Below, one piece after another: positions 7,145 to 13,370 of a stretch of 14,949 nucleotides of DNA. Under the pieces are notes generated by a model. The model was not told the origin of the DNA, did no database searches, and saw only the letters and a program-made list of their open reading frames with translations. The stretch's first letter is position 1. Every line of letters begins with the position of its first letter. The position numbers and the translations under genes are program-made. Origin of the DNA: Lachnoclostridium sp. UBA2905 (GTDB lineage: Bacteria > Bacillota > Clostridia > Lachnospirales > Lachnospiraceae); assembly GCA_002349525.1 (NCBI GenBank), contig DEDL01000017.1, forward strand, positions 84,903 to 99,851. Reading direction: 5' to 3'.

Positions 7145-7173
7145 GGCTTTTCCTTCTCAAGTCGTTCCCTCTC
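7097..7173 (-). repeat. Purine-rich 15/16-nt tandem repeat at the tsaB-rimI junction
   Basis: Read leftward there are five consecutive units: GAGAGGGAACGACTT (7173-7159, divergent), GAGAAGGAAAAGCCAT (7158-7143), an identical copy (7142-7127), GAGAGGGAAAGCCAT (7126-7112) and GAGAGGGAAAGGCGG (7111-7097). The array encodes the charged tail of TsaB, contains its stop, and supplies the ribosome-binding region of rimI. Each unit holds a Shine-Dalgarno-like purine run, and three contain ATG across the unit border. Confidence 0.85.
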
Positions 7174-7851
7174 TGCCTGGGAAAGCCTGAGATACTCCGG
7201 CTCAAATGCATCTCCGCTTACATATTTGCCATCCTTAAAAAGCATAGCTCCAAGAACAGCTACACTAGAAGCATCCTGAAGTCTGTGATGCGGCAGAACA
7301 ATATAGGCATTTTCGCCAAAATGCTCCCTGATAAATTCTTCATGAACATTAACTCCATCCCCCAGGAAAATAATTCTCTTATCTCCCCTTAATGCGTCAA
7401 GCTCATCTGCAAGCTCTCCTACAGGAACGGCACGTTTACTAATGATTTCTTCATAAGAATCACCTTTAAATCTGTAAGCAGCTGTATAAACCTGTCCTCT
7501 TCTGGCATCCATAACAGGACATACTATTCCATCCATTCCAACTGCATTATATGCAAGACCTTCAAGAGTAGAAACAGGTATTACCGGAATATCAAGGGCA
7601 AGTGAAAGTCCCTTTACTGTTGCTGCACCTATCCTTAAACCGGTAAATGAGCCCGGTCCACAGGCTGTAGCTATTGCATCAAGTTCTTCCGGTTCAAACT
7701 CTGCCTGTTTCATAACATAATCTATCATGGGCAGAAGCGTCTGTGAATGTGTTTTATTGTTATTTACTGAATTAACCGCTATAATTTTTCCGTCCTCATA
7801 TACAGAAACGGAAGCTGTAAGACCAGAACTGTCAACACCTAAAATCTTCAT
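7141..7851 (-). CDS. tsaB: t6A biosynthesis scaffold subunit TsaB
   Basis: TsaB (YeaZ) is the non-catalytic ASKHA-fold partner that dimerises with TsaD and lets TsaE bind, in t6A37 formation on tRNA. The 236-aa protein shows LGVDSSG (4-10), THSQTLLPMID (34-44), GPGSFTGLRIG (65-75), STLEGLA (94-100) and the MDARRGQVYTAAY block. All are hallmarks of TsaB and distinguish it from TsaD, which carries the metal-site histidines. Its ATG overlaps the tsaE stop by 4 nt (ATGA), indicating coupled translation. The last residues (LEKEKP) are encoded by the tandem repeat that continues into the gap before rimI, so the C-terminal end may vary among strains. Confidence 0.95.
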   Translation of the reverse strand: MKILGVDSSGLTASVSVYEDGKIIAVNSVNNNKTHSQTLLPMIDYVMKQAEFEPEELDAIATACGPGSFTGLRIGAATVKGLSLALDIPVIPVSTLEGLAYNAVGMDGIVCPVMDARRGQVYTAAYRFKGDSYEEIISKRAVPVGELADELDALRGDKRIIFLGDGVNVHEEFIREHFGENAYIVLPHHRLQDASSVAVLGAMLFKDGKYVSGDAFEPEYLRLSQAERERLEKEKP

Positions 7852-8297
7852 ACGTCTATTCCCTCTTTTACTTTTATTAATCTGTAATCAAAGCCCTTTG
7901 TAAGGTCCTTCTCTATTGTAATTCTTATGGCGTCATCTGGAAGAATATCTTCTATCATTTCCGGCCATTCAACCAGTGATACACCATTTCCAAAGAAATA
8001 TTCTTCATATCCTAATTCATCCATTTCAGATGAATCACCAATTCTGTACACATCAAAATGATACAGGGGCAGACGTCCCTTATCATATATCTGCATAATG
8101 GTGAATGTAGGACTGTTAACATAATCTTCTATTCCCAGTCCCTGGGCAAAACCCTGGGCAAATGCTGTTTTTCCGGTACCAAGATCTCCTGACAAAAGAT
8201 ATATCTGTCCTTCCTTTGCTTCTTTTGCAAGCATTTTTGCAAATTCTCTGGTATCTTCAGCCTTAAAGCTTTCATATTCTAAATTAAGTTTACTCAT
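7848..8297 (-). CDS. tsaE: t6A biosynthesis ATPase TsaE
   Basis: TsaE (YjeE) is the P-loop ATPase that resets the TsaBD complex during tRNA A37 threonylcarbamoylation. In the 149-aa form the Walker A motif GDLGTGKT spans 37-44. SPTF (62-65), HFDVYR (80-85) and LVEWPE (108-113) are family signatures. A longer version could start at GTG 8309, inside the upstream gene. ATG 8297 was chosen because it is one nt after that gene's TAA (8301-8299), a stop-restart arrangement. No strong Shine-Dalgarno is seen for either start, so coupling is likely. It overlaps tsaB by 4 nt. Confidence 0.93.
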   Translation of the reverse strand: MSKLNLEYESFKAEDTREFAKMLAKEAKEGQIYLLSGDLGTGKTAFAQGFAQGLGIEDYVNSPTFTIMQIYDKGRLPLYHFDVYRIGDSSEMDELGYEEYFFGNGVSLVEWPEMIEDILPDDAIRITIEKDLTKGFDYRLIKVKEGIDV

Positions 8298-8298
8298 A

Positions 8299-8922
8299 TT
8301 AATAACCACATTTCTCTTTATAATATATTGAAATAAAATCCATGAATTTATTCACGTCACCCAACTGATCCTTAGGAAATATTATTGCTCTTACAGGAGA
8401 AGTATATATATATACTGCCTTTGACGTATTAACAATTTTGCAAACATCTTCCCATAAAAAATGTCCACTTTCATTATTCTGACTTATAACAACCCCTTCC
8501 TTACAGAAGTTATAGGTTATAGGCTCCTTAAATACATCCTGCGATGTAACCTGTCTTTTTGCCTTAATAAGAAGCTGTATAGGTTGTACTATAGTAAAAA
8601 GTGTACCAAGAATACAAAGTACTATTCTTTCCATATTACCGTACTTATTCCAGCCGGCAATTACCATAACAATTGCCGCAATACTTATAAGAACTCCAAA
8701 CCATCCGGCAATACTTCCGTATGAATGTCGCAGCACAAAGCCCTGCATATCCTTAACTCTTATCTTAATCCTATACTGAAGACTTCCCTCAAGCGTAAAG
8801 CCCTCATTGCTATCCATATTCTCTCCTGAATCTGTGTCTTCATATGGAGATTTTCCGTCTATCTCTTCCTCATCTATTCCGGACATTTCTCTTAATTCAT
8901 CCATATAATCATTCTTTTTCAC
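8299..8922 (-). CDS. YcxB-like two-pass membrane protein
   Basis: This 207-aa protein resembles the YcxB-like family of Firmicutes, of unknown function. An acidic, probably cytoplasmic N-terminus (1-45) is followed by hydrophobic segments at about 69-91 and 98-120. A C-terminal domain contains ITYNFCKEGVVISQ (135-148), LWEDVCKIV (156-164) and YIYTSPVRAIIFPKD (171-185), the typical YcxB pattern of strands ending in a P-K-D turn. The start is GTG 8922, supported by GGGAG seven nt upstream; the next in-frame ATG is 18 nt further and poorly placed. It is first in the operon leading to tsaE, which restarts one nt after its stop. A link to tRNA modification is not implied beyond co-transcription. 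Confidence 0.75.
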   Translation of the reverse strand: MKKNDYMDELREMSGIDEEEIDGKSPYEDTDSGENMDSNEGFTLEGSLQYRIKIRVKDMQGFVLRHSYGSIAGWFGVLISIAAIVMVIAGWNKYGNMERIVLCILGTLFTIVQPIQLLIKAKRQVTSQDVFKEPITYNFCKEGVVISQNNESGHFLWEDVCKIVNTSKAVYIYTSPVRAIIFPKDQLGDVNKFMDFISIYYKEKCGY

Positions 8923-8969
8923 AATATCACTCCCATTCCACTATGATTGTCAAAATGCCTTGTCAAATT

Positions 8970-8998
8970 ATTATCATATGTTTTATTGATATTTGCAA
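8970..8998 (-). promoter_or_regulatory. Putative promoter of the ycxB-like-tsaE-tsaB-rimI operon
   Basis: On the minus strand TTGCAA (8998-8993) and GATAAT (8975-8970) are 17 nt apart, placing the start near 8963 and a leader of about 40 nt. Other TTGACA boxes on this strand (8966-8961, 8953-8948, 9022-9017) lack good partners at the right spacing. Confidence 0.4.
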
Positions 8999-9007
8999 GT
9001 ATTTTTC

Positions 9008-9036
9008 TTGTCATATTGTCAAAAAAAAAGTATAAT
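9008..9036 (+). promoter_or_regulatory. Promoter of the GT-C-like membrane protein
   Basis: TTGTCA (9008-9013), a 17-nt spacer containing A9, and consensus TATAAT (9031-9036). The start would be near 9043, leaving a leader of about 60 nt to ATG 9106. It faces away from the ycxB-like operon promoter in the same 180-bp region. Confidence 0.65.
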
Positions 9037-9105
9037 GAACTTGTCTTGTGAAAAATATATACATATTTTTATCAAATTTCAAAGACTATGGGAGAGAATT
9101 ATTAT

Positions 9106-10398
9106 ATGAGAGAAAAAAACAAAGCTGACAATCCATCATCAAAATCATTTATGGATTATGTCAGGTCAATTAACCCGGTTTACTATTATCTGCTGTTTTC
9201 ACTGTTTGCTGTAGTACTTTTAGTACATATGTTTACAGGTCAGTGGATAAACACACCTAACACCTACAATTCATTTGCATTACAGGCCAAATCCTGGCTT
9301 GAAGGCAGACTCGATCTTGGTGAAAACTATTCATACCTTGAAATTGCTGAATATAATGGCAAATATTTTATCAGTTTTCCACCTTTTGTATCATATGTAC
9401 TGCTTCCATTTGCAATAATATTTGGAGAAAGGACACCTGACAACCTTATTGCAGTAATATGTTACCTGGTAGCAGCTGTATATGCAGTCAAATTATTCAG
9501 GAAAATACGTGGAACATATAACAATGCATTTATATTTGCATTTTTACTGTTAGGCGCAAGCAATGTAATATTCTGTTCAGTTAACGGATGGGTATGGCTC
9601 ATTGCACAGAACTTTGCTTTCACACTTTCACTTATGTCAATCTACTATGCAACCTGCGGAAAGCTTGGTCTTTCACTTTCTTTCCTTGCCTGTGCAGTAG
9701 GATGCCGTCCTTTCCAGATCGTATATATACCACTTTTACTGGTAATATATTTTTGCGGAACAAATACGAAAAACTTTTCATTTGTCAAATTCGTTAAAGA
9801 GAAATGGACCTGCGCCATTGCTCCATTTTTAATTGGATTATCATATATGATACTTAATTATATGCGTTTTGATAATGTATTTGAATTCGGACACAACTAC
9901 CTTCCTGAATTCGTAGAGGCTGAGAACGGACAGTTTTCATTCCGGTATGCACTGCAGAATCTTCCTTCACTTTTCAGGCTTCCTGCAAAAGCTGATAACG
10001 GAGCTCTTGTATTCCCTAGCTTTAATGGTGTTGCCGTATGGTTAGTGAGTCCAATTGTTATTACATTTATTATATATTTTGTATATTCAATTGTTAAACG
10101 CAAGAAACTTGAAGAGGAGCTTACTCCATCATTTAAAAAACGTAACAGCATTGTAAGAATACTTCTTCCATGCCTCATGATTTTACATATATTCTTCATC
10201 ATATCCCATAAGACAATGGGTGGATGGCATTGGGGAAACCGTTATATTAATGATGTTCTTCCATTTATGTTCTATGGTCTCTTACTGTTTTTGCCAAAGA
10301 AGGAATCACTTTACAAGTTCAATATTCCTCTCTGCGTATATGGTGCCTGCATTAACGTACTTGGAGCTGTTATAACCTACAATAACTGGTCATTCTAA
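9106..10398 (+). CDS. Polytopic membrane protein, GT-C-type glycosyltransferase-like
   Basis: This 430-aa integral membrane protein has about 10-11 predicted helices (first at about 25-44, last at about 405-424). Family clues are an acidic first loop with SWLEGRLDLGE (63-73), ISFPPFVSYVLLPF (89-102), GCRPFQIVYIPLLL (199-212) and a late GWHWGNRYINDVLPF (373-387). This resembles GT-C lipid-linked sugar transferases of the PMT/ArnT superfamily, where the acidic loop binds the donor. Substrate is unknown and the assignment is by architecture only. A possible ATG at 9088 lies 5' of the GGGAGAG site and has no ribosome-binding site; ATG 9106 has GGAGAG nine nt upstream. The gene is monocistronic between its own promoter and a strong terminator. 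Confidence 0.65.
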   Translation: MREKNKADNPSSKSFMDYVRSINPVYYYLLFSLFAVVLLVHMFTGQWINTPNTYNSFALQAKSWLEGRLDLGENYSYLEIAEYNGKYFISFPPFVSYVLLPFAIIFGERTPDNLIAVICYLVAAVYAVKLFRKIRGTYNNAFIFAFLLLGASNVIFCSVNGWVWLIAQNFAFTLSLMSIYYATCGKLGLSLSFLACAVGCRPFQIVYIPLLLVIYFCGTNTKNFSFVKFVKEKWTCAIAPFLIGLSYMILNYMRFDNVFEFGHNYLPEFVEAENGQFSFRYALQNLPSLFRLPAKADNGALVFPSFNGVAVWLVSPIVITFIIYFVYSIVKRKKLEEELTPSFKKRNSIVRILLPCLMILHIFFIISHKTMGGWHWGNRYINDVLPFMFYGLLLFLPKKESLYKFNIPLCVYGACINVLGAVITYNNWSF

Positions 10399-10471
10399 TT
10401 TCAAGTCGAACGCAGTTGAGACCTGGCGCATGATTCCAGGAAACATACGCTGACATATATATGATAATATA

Positions 10472-10513
10472 AGAGCCCGGTTCACAAGAATAATTGCGAA
10501 CCAGGCTCTTTTT
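10472..10513 (+). terminator. Intrinsic terminator after the GT-C-like gene
   Basis: AGAGCC and GGTTC (10472-10483) pair with GAACC and GGCTCT (10498-10509), about 11 bp with one mismatch and a 14-nt loop, followed by a T-run to 10513. The reverse strand has only TTATATTAT after the stem, so weaker bidirectional use for the metal operon is possible. Confidence 0.85.
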
Positions 10514-10527
10514 CAATGGTTTTTTTT

Positions 10528-10627
10528 ATAAATATCTTCAATGATTTTTTCAATAATTATATTCAGTGATTTTTTCAATAAATATCTTCAATGATCATTT
10601 TAATAATTATATTCAGTGATTATGCTC
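10528..10627. repeat. 25-nt tandem repeat, four units, reaching into the arsR-like 3' end
   Basis: Four head-to-tail 25-nt units lie at 10528-10552, 10553-10577, 10578-10602 and 10603-10627, the last decaying after about 18 nt. Units 1 and 3 start ATAAATATCTTCAATGAT; units 2 and 4 start ATAATTATATTCAGTGAT. The basic period is therefore 25 nt with a 50-nt higher-order period. A partial fifth unit (TTCAATGG plus T-run, 10512-10527) precedes it. The stop codon of the arsR-like gene lies in unit 4. The period is not a multiple of three and no frame stays open. Confidence 0.85.
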
Positions 10628-10996
10628 ATGCTCATGTTCACATGGGCAGGCTATTTTAAACATTGCCTCACAGGCATGATGTAAAAGTTCTGACTTTTCA
10701 TTGTCAGCAACATGATAATATACTTCCTTGCCTTCACGTCTGCTTACAATAAGTCCACCTTTTTTTAGAAGCTTTAAATGATGTGACACAGCAGGATCCG
10801 TCATCTCCATTGCTGCAGCAATATTGCTGACACATTCCTCGCAATGACAAAGCAGCCAGAATATGCGTAGCCTTGTTGAATCACTTATCTGCTTAAACAT
10901 ATCTGCAACCTCATTACAATCATTGTAACTTGGCATTCTCTCTATTACATATTCCGTATTATCACCATGATGATGTGGTAAACTTACTTTTGACAT
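10613..10996 (-). CDS. ArsR/SmtB-family metal-sensing repressor
   Basis: This 127-aa winged-helix dimeric repressor probably releases the operator upstream of the HMA gene when Zn2+, Cd2+ or Pb2+ binds. The DNA-binding helix-turn-helix spans about 52-83 (VSNIAAAMEMTDPAVSHHLKLL), followed by the wing GLIVSRREGKEVYYHV (81-96). Potential ligands are the His-rich N-terminus (HHH 8-10), Cys50, Cys52 and Cys55 near the alpha3 position, Asp98, His106 and His107 on alpha5, and the C-terminal CPCEHEHEHNH. The longer frame starting with TTG 11026 is rejected because AAAGGAG lies six nt before ATG 10996. It is last in the operon, 26 nt after the pump gene. Its 3' end merges into the 25-nt repeat. The sensed metal is unproven. 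Confidence 0.9.
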   Translation of the reverse strand: MSKVSLPHHHGDNTEYVIERMPSYNDCNEVADMFKQISDSTRLRIFWLLCHCEECVSNIAAAMEMTDPAVSHHLKLLKKGGLIVSRREGKEVYYHVADNEKSELLHHACEAMFKIACPCEHEHEHNH

Positions 10997-11022
10997 TATA
11001 TACTCCTTTACAAAAACTTCCT

Positions 11023-12897
11023 TCAATCCTTACTTCCAACCTTAAGAAGTGCCCTTGTTGCATTAAGTACTGCAAGAACCATAACTCCAACATCTGCGAA
11101 TATTGCCCACCACATATTAAGCAAACCAAATGCTCCCAGTATAAGACATATAATCTTTACAGCCAGAGCAAATACTATATTCTGATGAACAATTCTAAGG
11201 GTTCTCCTTGATATTCTCATTGCTGTGGCAATCTTAGCTGGATCATCATCCATCAATACAATGTCTGCAGCCTCTATAGCAGCATCAGAACCTAAGGCAC
11301 CCATGGCAATTCCAATATCAGCTCTTGACAATACAGGTGCATCATTAATTCCATCGCCTACAAATGCAAGCTTTTCACCCTTGCTTTTATTATTAATTAT
11401 TTTTTCAACTTCGTCAACCTTATCTCCCGGAAGAAGTTCACTTTTCACTACATCCACACCAATTTCAGCTGCAACTGCATCTGCAACCTTTTTGCTATCT
11501 CCTGTAAGCATGATAACCTGTTTTACTCCTGCAGCTTTAAGATCTGCAACAGCCTTTTTTGCTTCCGGCTTAATAACATCAGATATAAGAATATAACCAG
11601 CATATATTCCATCAATTGCCACATGCACTTCTGTTCCTGTTTTTTCCGGTACAAGCGGCTTTACACCACACAGGTTCATAAGCTTAACATTACCCGCATC
11701 AACCTTTTTCCCATCAACTACTGCTTCAATACCATGTCCACTGATTTCTTCAACATCACTTACAATATTCTTATCAACTTCTTTTCCATATGCCTTTTTA
11801 AGGCTTTTACTTATAGGATGTCCCGAGTAAGACTCTGCATGGGCTGCTATTCTAAGAAGTTCATCCTCACTGATTCCACCACATGGATTAACATACGTTA
11901 CTTCAAATACTCCCTTTGTAAGAGTTCCTGTTTTATCACACACAACATATTTTGTTTCAGAAAGTGCTTCAAGATAATTGGAACCTTTAACAAGTATTCC
12001 CTGTACCGATGCCCCTCCAATTCCACCAAAAAAGCTTAAAGGAATTGATATTACAAGAGCACATGGGCAGCTTATAACAAGCGTTGTAAGAGCCCTTACA
12101 AGCCAGACACTCCAATTAGCAGGATTACTCATAATGATATTAACTACCGGTGGCAGAACAGCAAGCATCAATGCTCCAATACATACAGCAGGTGTATAAT
12201 ACCTTGCAAACTTTGTTATAAAGTTCTCCGACTTTGATTTTTTCATACCGGAGTTTTCAACAAGATCTAAAATCTTAGAAACCGTAGACTCTCCAAATTC
12301 CTTAACAGTACGTATACGAAGCACTCCGGACATATTAATACATCCACTTATAACCTCGTCTCCCTCTCTTACTGTTCTTGGAAGGCTCTCTCCCGTAAGA
12401 GCACTTGTATTAAGAGAGGATTCTCCTGATACTACAATTCCGTCAATTGGCACCTTTTCCCCCGGACCAACAACAATTATTGCACCAATCTCCACATCCT
12501 CCGGATCAACCTCTGTAATCTCACCGTTCTCCTCAAGGTTGGCATAATCAGGTCTTATATCCATAAGTGCCGTTATGTTTTTACGGCTTTTACCTACAGC
12601 ATAGCTTTGGAAAAGCTCTCCAATCTGATAGAAAAGCATAACTGCTGTTCCCTCTCTGTATTCTCCAAGAGCCATTGCTCCAATAGTTGCAATTGCCATA
12701 AGAAAATTCTCGTCAAAAACTTTTCCATTAATTATTCCAAGACCTGCTTTTCTTAATATATCGTATCCAATTACAAGGTATGGAATAAGAAATAATCCAA
12801 GTTTCGCATAACCTGTTACAGGAATAAAACTGACTGCTACAACAAGTATTGCCGCTATTATAATTCTTATAAGCACCTTCTTCTGTTTTTTACTCAT
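11023..12897 (-). CDS. cadA: P1B-2-type ATPase, Zn2+/Cd2+/Pb2+ exporter
   Basis: This 624-aa heavy-metal efflux pump is located in the cytoplasmic membrane. The actuator motif is TGES (168-171), the metal-channel motif CPC (277-279), the phosphorylated residue Asp321 in DKTGTLT, the nucleotide-domain SGHP (358-361) and the hinge GDGINDAP (514-521). Lys581 in the penultimate helix and Asp602 in the last helix (ADVGVMVL) match the P1B-2 metal site seen in ZntA, which argues against copper transport. Unlike many CadA/ZntA proteins it has no fused N-terminal HMA domain; a free HMA protein is encoded 48 nt upstream. ATG 12897 has GGAGGGAG at 5 nt. Whether zinc, cadmium or lead is the main substrate is not visible; the cadA symbol follows family usage. 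Confidence 0.93.
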   Translation of the reverse strand: MSKKQKKVLIRIIIAAILVVAVSFIPVTGYAKLGLFLIPYLVIGYDILRKAGLGIINGKVFDENFLMAIATIGAMALGEYREGTAVMLFYQIGELFQSYAVGKSRKNITALMDIRPDYANLEENGEITEVDPEDVEIGAIIVVGPGEKVPIDGIVVSGESSLNTSALTGESLPRTVREGDEVISGCINMSGVLRIRTVKEFGESTVSKILDLVENSGMKKSKSENFITKFARYYTPAVCIGALMLAVLPPVVNIIMSNPANWSVWLVRALTTLVISCPCALVISIPLSFFGGIGGASVQGILVKGSNYLEALSETKYVVCDKTGTLTKGVFEVTYVNPCGGISEDELLRIAAHAESYSGHPISKSLKKAYGKEVDKNIVSDVEEISGHGIEAVVDGKKVDAGNVKLMNLCGVKPLVPEKTGTEVHVAIDGIYAGYILISDVIKPEAKKAVADLKAAGVKQVIMLTGDSKKVADAVAAEIGVDVVKSELLPGDKVDEVEKIINNKSKGEKLAFVGDGINDAPVLSRADIGIAMGALGSDAAIEAADIVLMDDDPAKIATAMRISRRTLRIVHQNIVFALAVKIICLILGAFGLLNMWWAIFADVGVMVLAVLNATRALLKVGSKD

Positions 12898-12945
12898 AAA
12901 AACTCCCTCCCACTTCTACACTACACTTTTAACTTTTCAAATATC

Positions 12946-13167
12946 TTAATCAAGATATATCTCACAGTCAGACTCAACCTTCTTGCATGCCTTAACTACC
13001 TTTGCCATAACCTCGTCAGCATCTGCGCCATCTTCAAATTCTACACTCATCTTCTGTGCCATAAATGCAACTGCTGCATCCTTAATACCTTCAACCTTCT
13101 TGGCAGCCTCTTCCATCTTAAGTGCACATGCTGCACAATCCACTTCTATTTTGTATCTTTTCTTCAT
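12946..13167 (-). CDS. Stand-alone HMA-domain metallochaperone
   Basis: This 73-aa ferredoxin-like HMA domain has the metal-binding loop VDCAACALKMEE (9-20), with Cys11 and Cys14. The acidic Asp before the first Cys is typical of Zn/Cd/Pb-type domains, whereas copper chaperones usually have GMxCxxC. Two further cysteines (61, 68) lie near the C-terminus. It probably delivers metal to the pump encoded next or regulates it. An upstream in-frame ATG (13215) would add 16 residues with no ribosome-binding site; ATG 13167 has AAAGGGG eight nt upstream and gives a canonical domain start MKKRYKIEVDC. It is first in the operon. Confidence 0.88.
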   Translation of the reverse strand: MKKRYKIEVDCAACALKMEEAAKKVEGIKDAAVAFMAQKMSVEFEDGADADEVMAKVVKACKKVESDCEIYLD

Positions 13168-13240
13168 AATAAATACCCCTTTCTGCATAACGCATTCAAA
13201 ATTATTAATGGTCATTTGAAATTATCATTTACCATCTATG

Positions 13241-13272
13241 AACATTTAAACATATGTTTAAATGTTTGTCAA
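13241..13272 (-). promoter_or_regulatory. Promoter and 26-bp palindromic operator of the metal operon
   Basis: A perfect TTGACA (13272-13267, minus strand) is followed after 17 nt by TTAAAT (13249-13244). The spacer and -10 lie wholly inside a perfect palindrome (13241-13266) whose half is AACATTTAAACAT. Its core AAACATATGTTT resembles the imperfect palindromes bound by SmtB/CzrA-type ArsR repressors. Binding there would block RNA polymerase, so the arsR-like protein of this operon is the likely ligand. Confidence 0.8.
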
Positions 13273-13292
13273 TATCTTATTATAACTTATTA

Positions 13293-13325
13293 TAAAAAAA
13301 GAATGAAAAGCACATTATGTGCCTT
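13293..13325 (-). terminator. Intrinsic terminator of the two-pass membrane protein gene
   Basis: On the minus strand AAGGCACA (13325-13318) pairs with TGTGCTTT (13314-13307), including one G-T pair, around a 3-nt loop. It is followed by TTCATTC and a T7 run (13300-13294). It lies 46 nt after the stop at 13371 and insulates the metal operon promoter. Confidence 0.7.
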
Positions 13326-13370
13326 CCACTCTTCTATTTATAATACTACTTTTAAACAAATCCTATGTAT

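Noticed and set aside
10528..10627. CRISPR array
   Set aside because: The units are directly adjacent with no unique spacers, they alternate between two related forms, and no cas genes are present.
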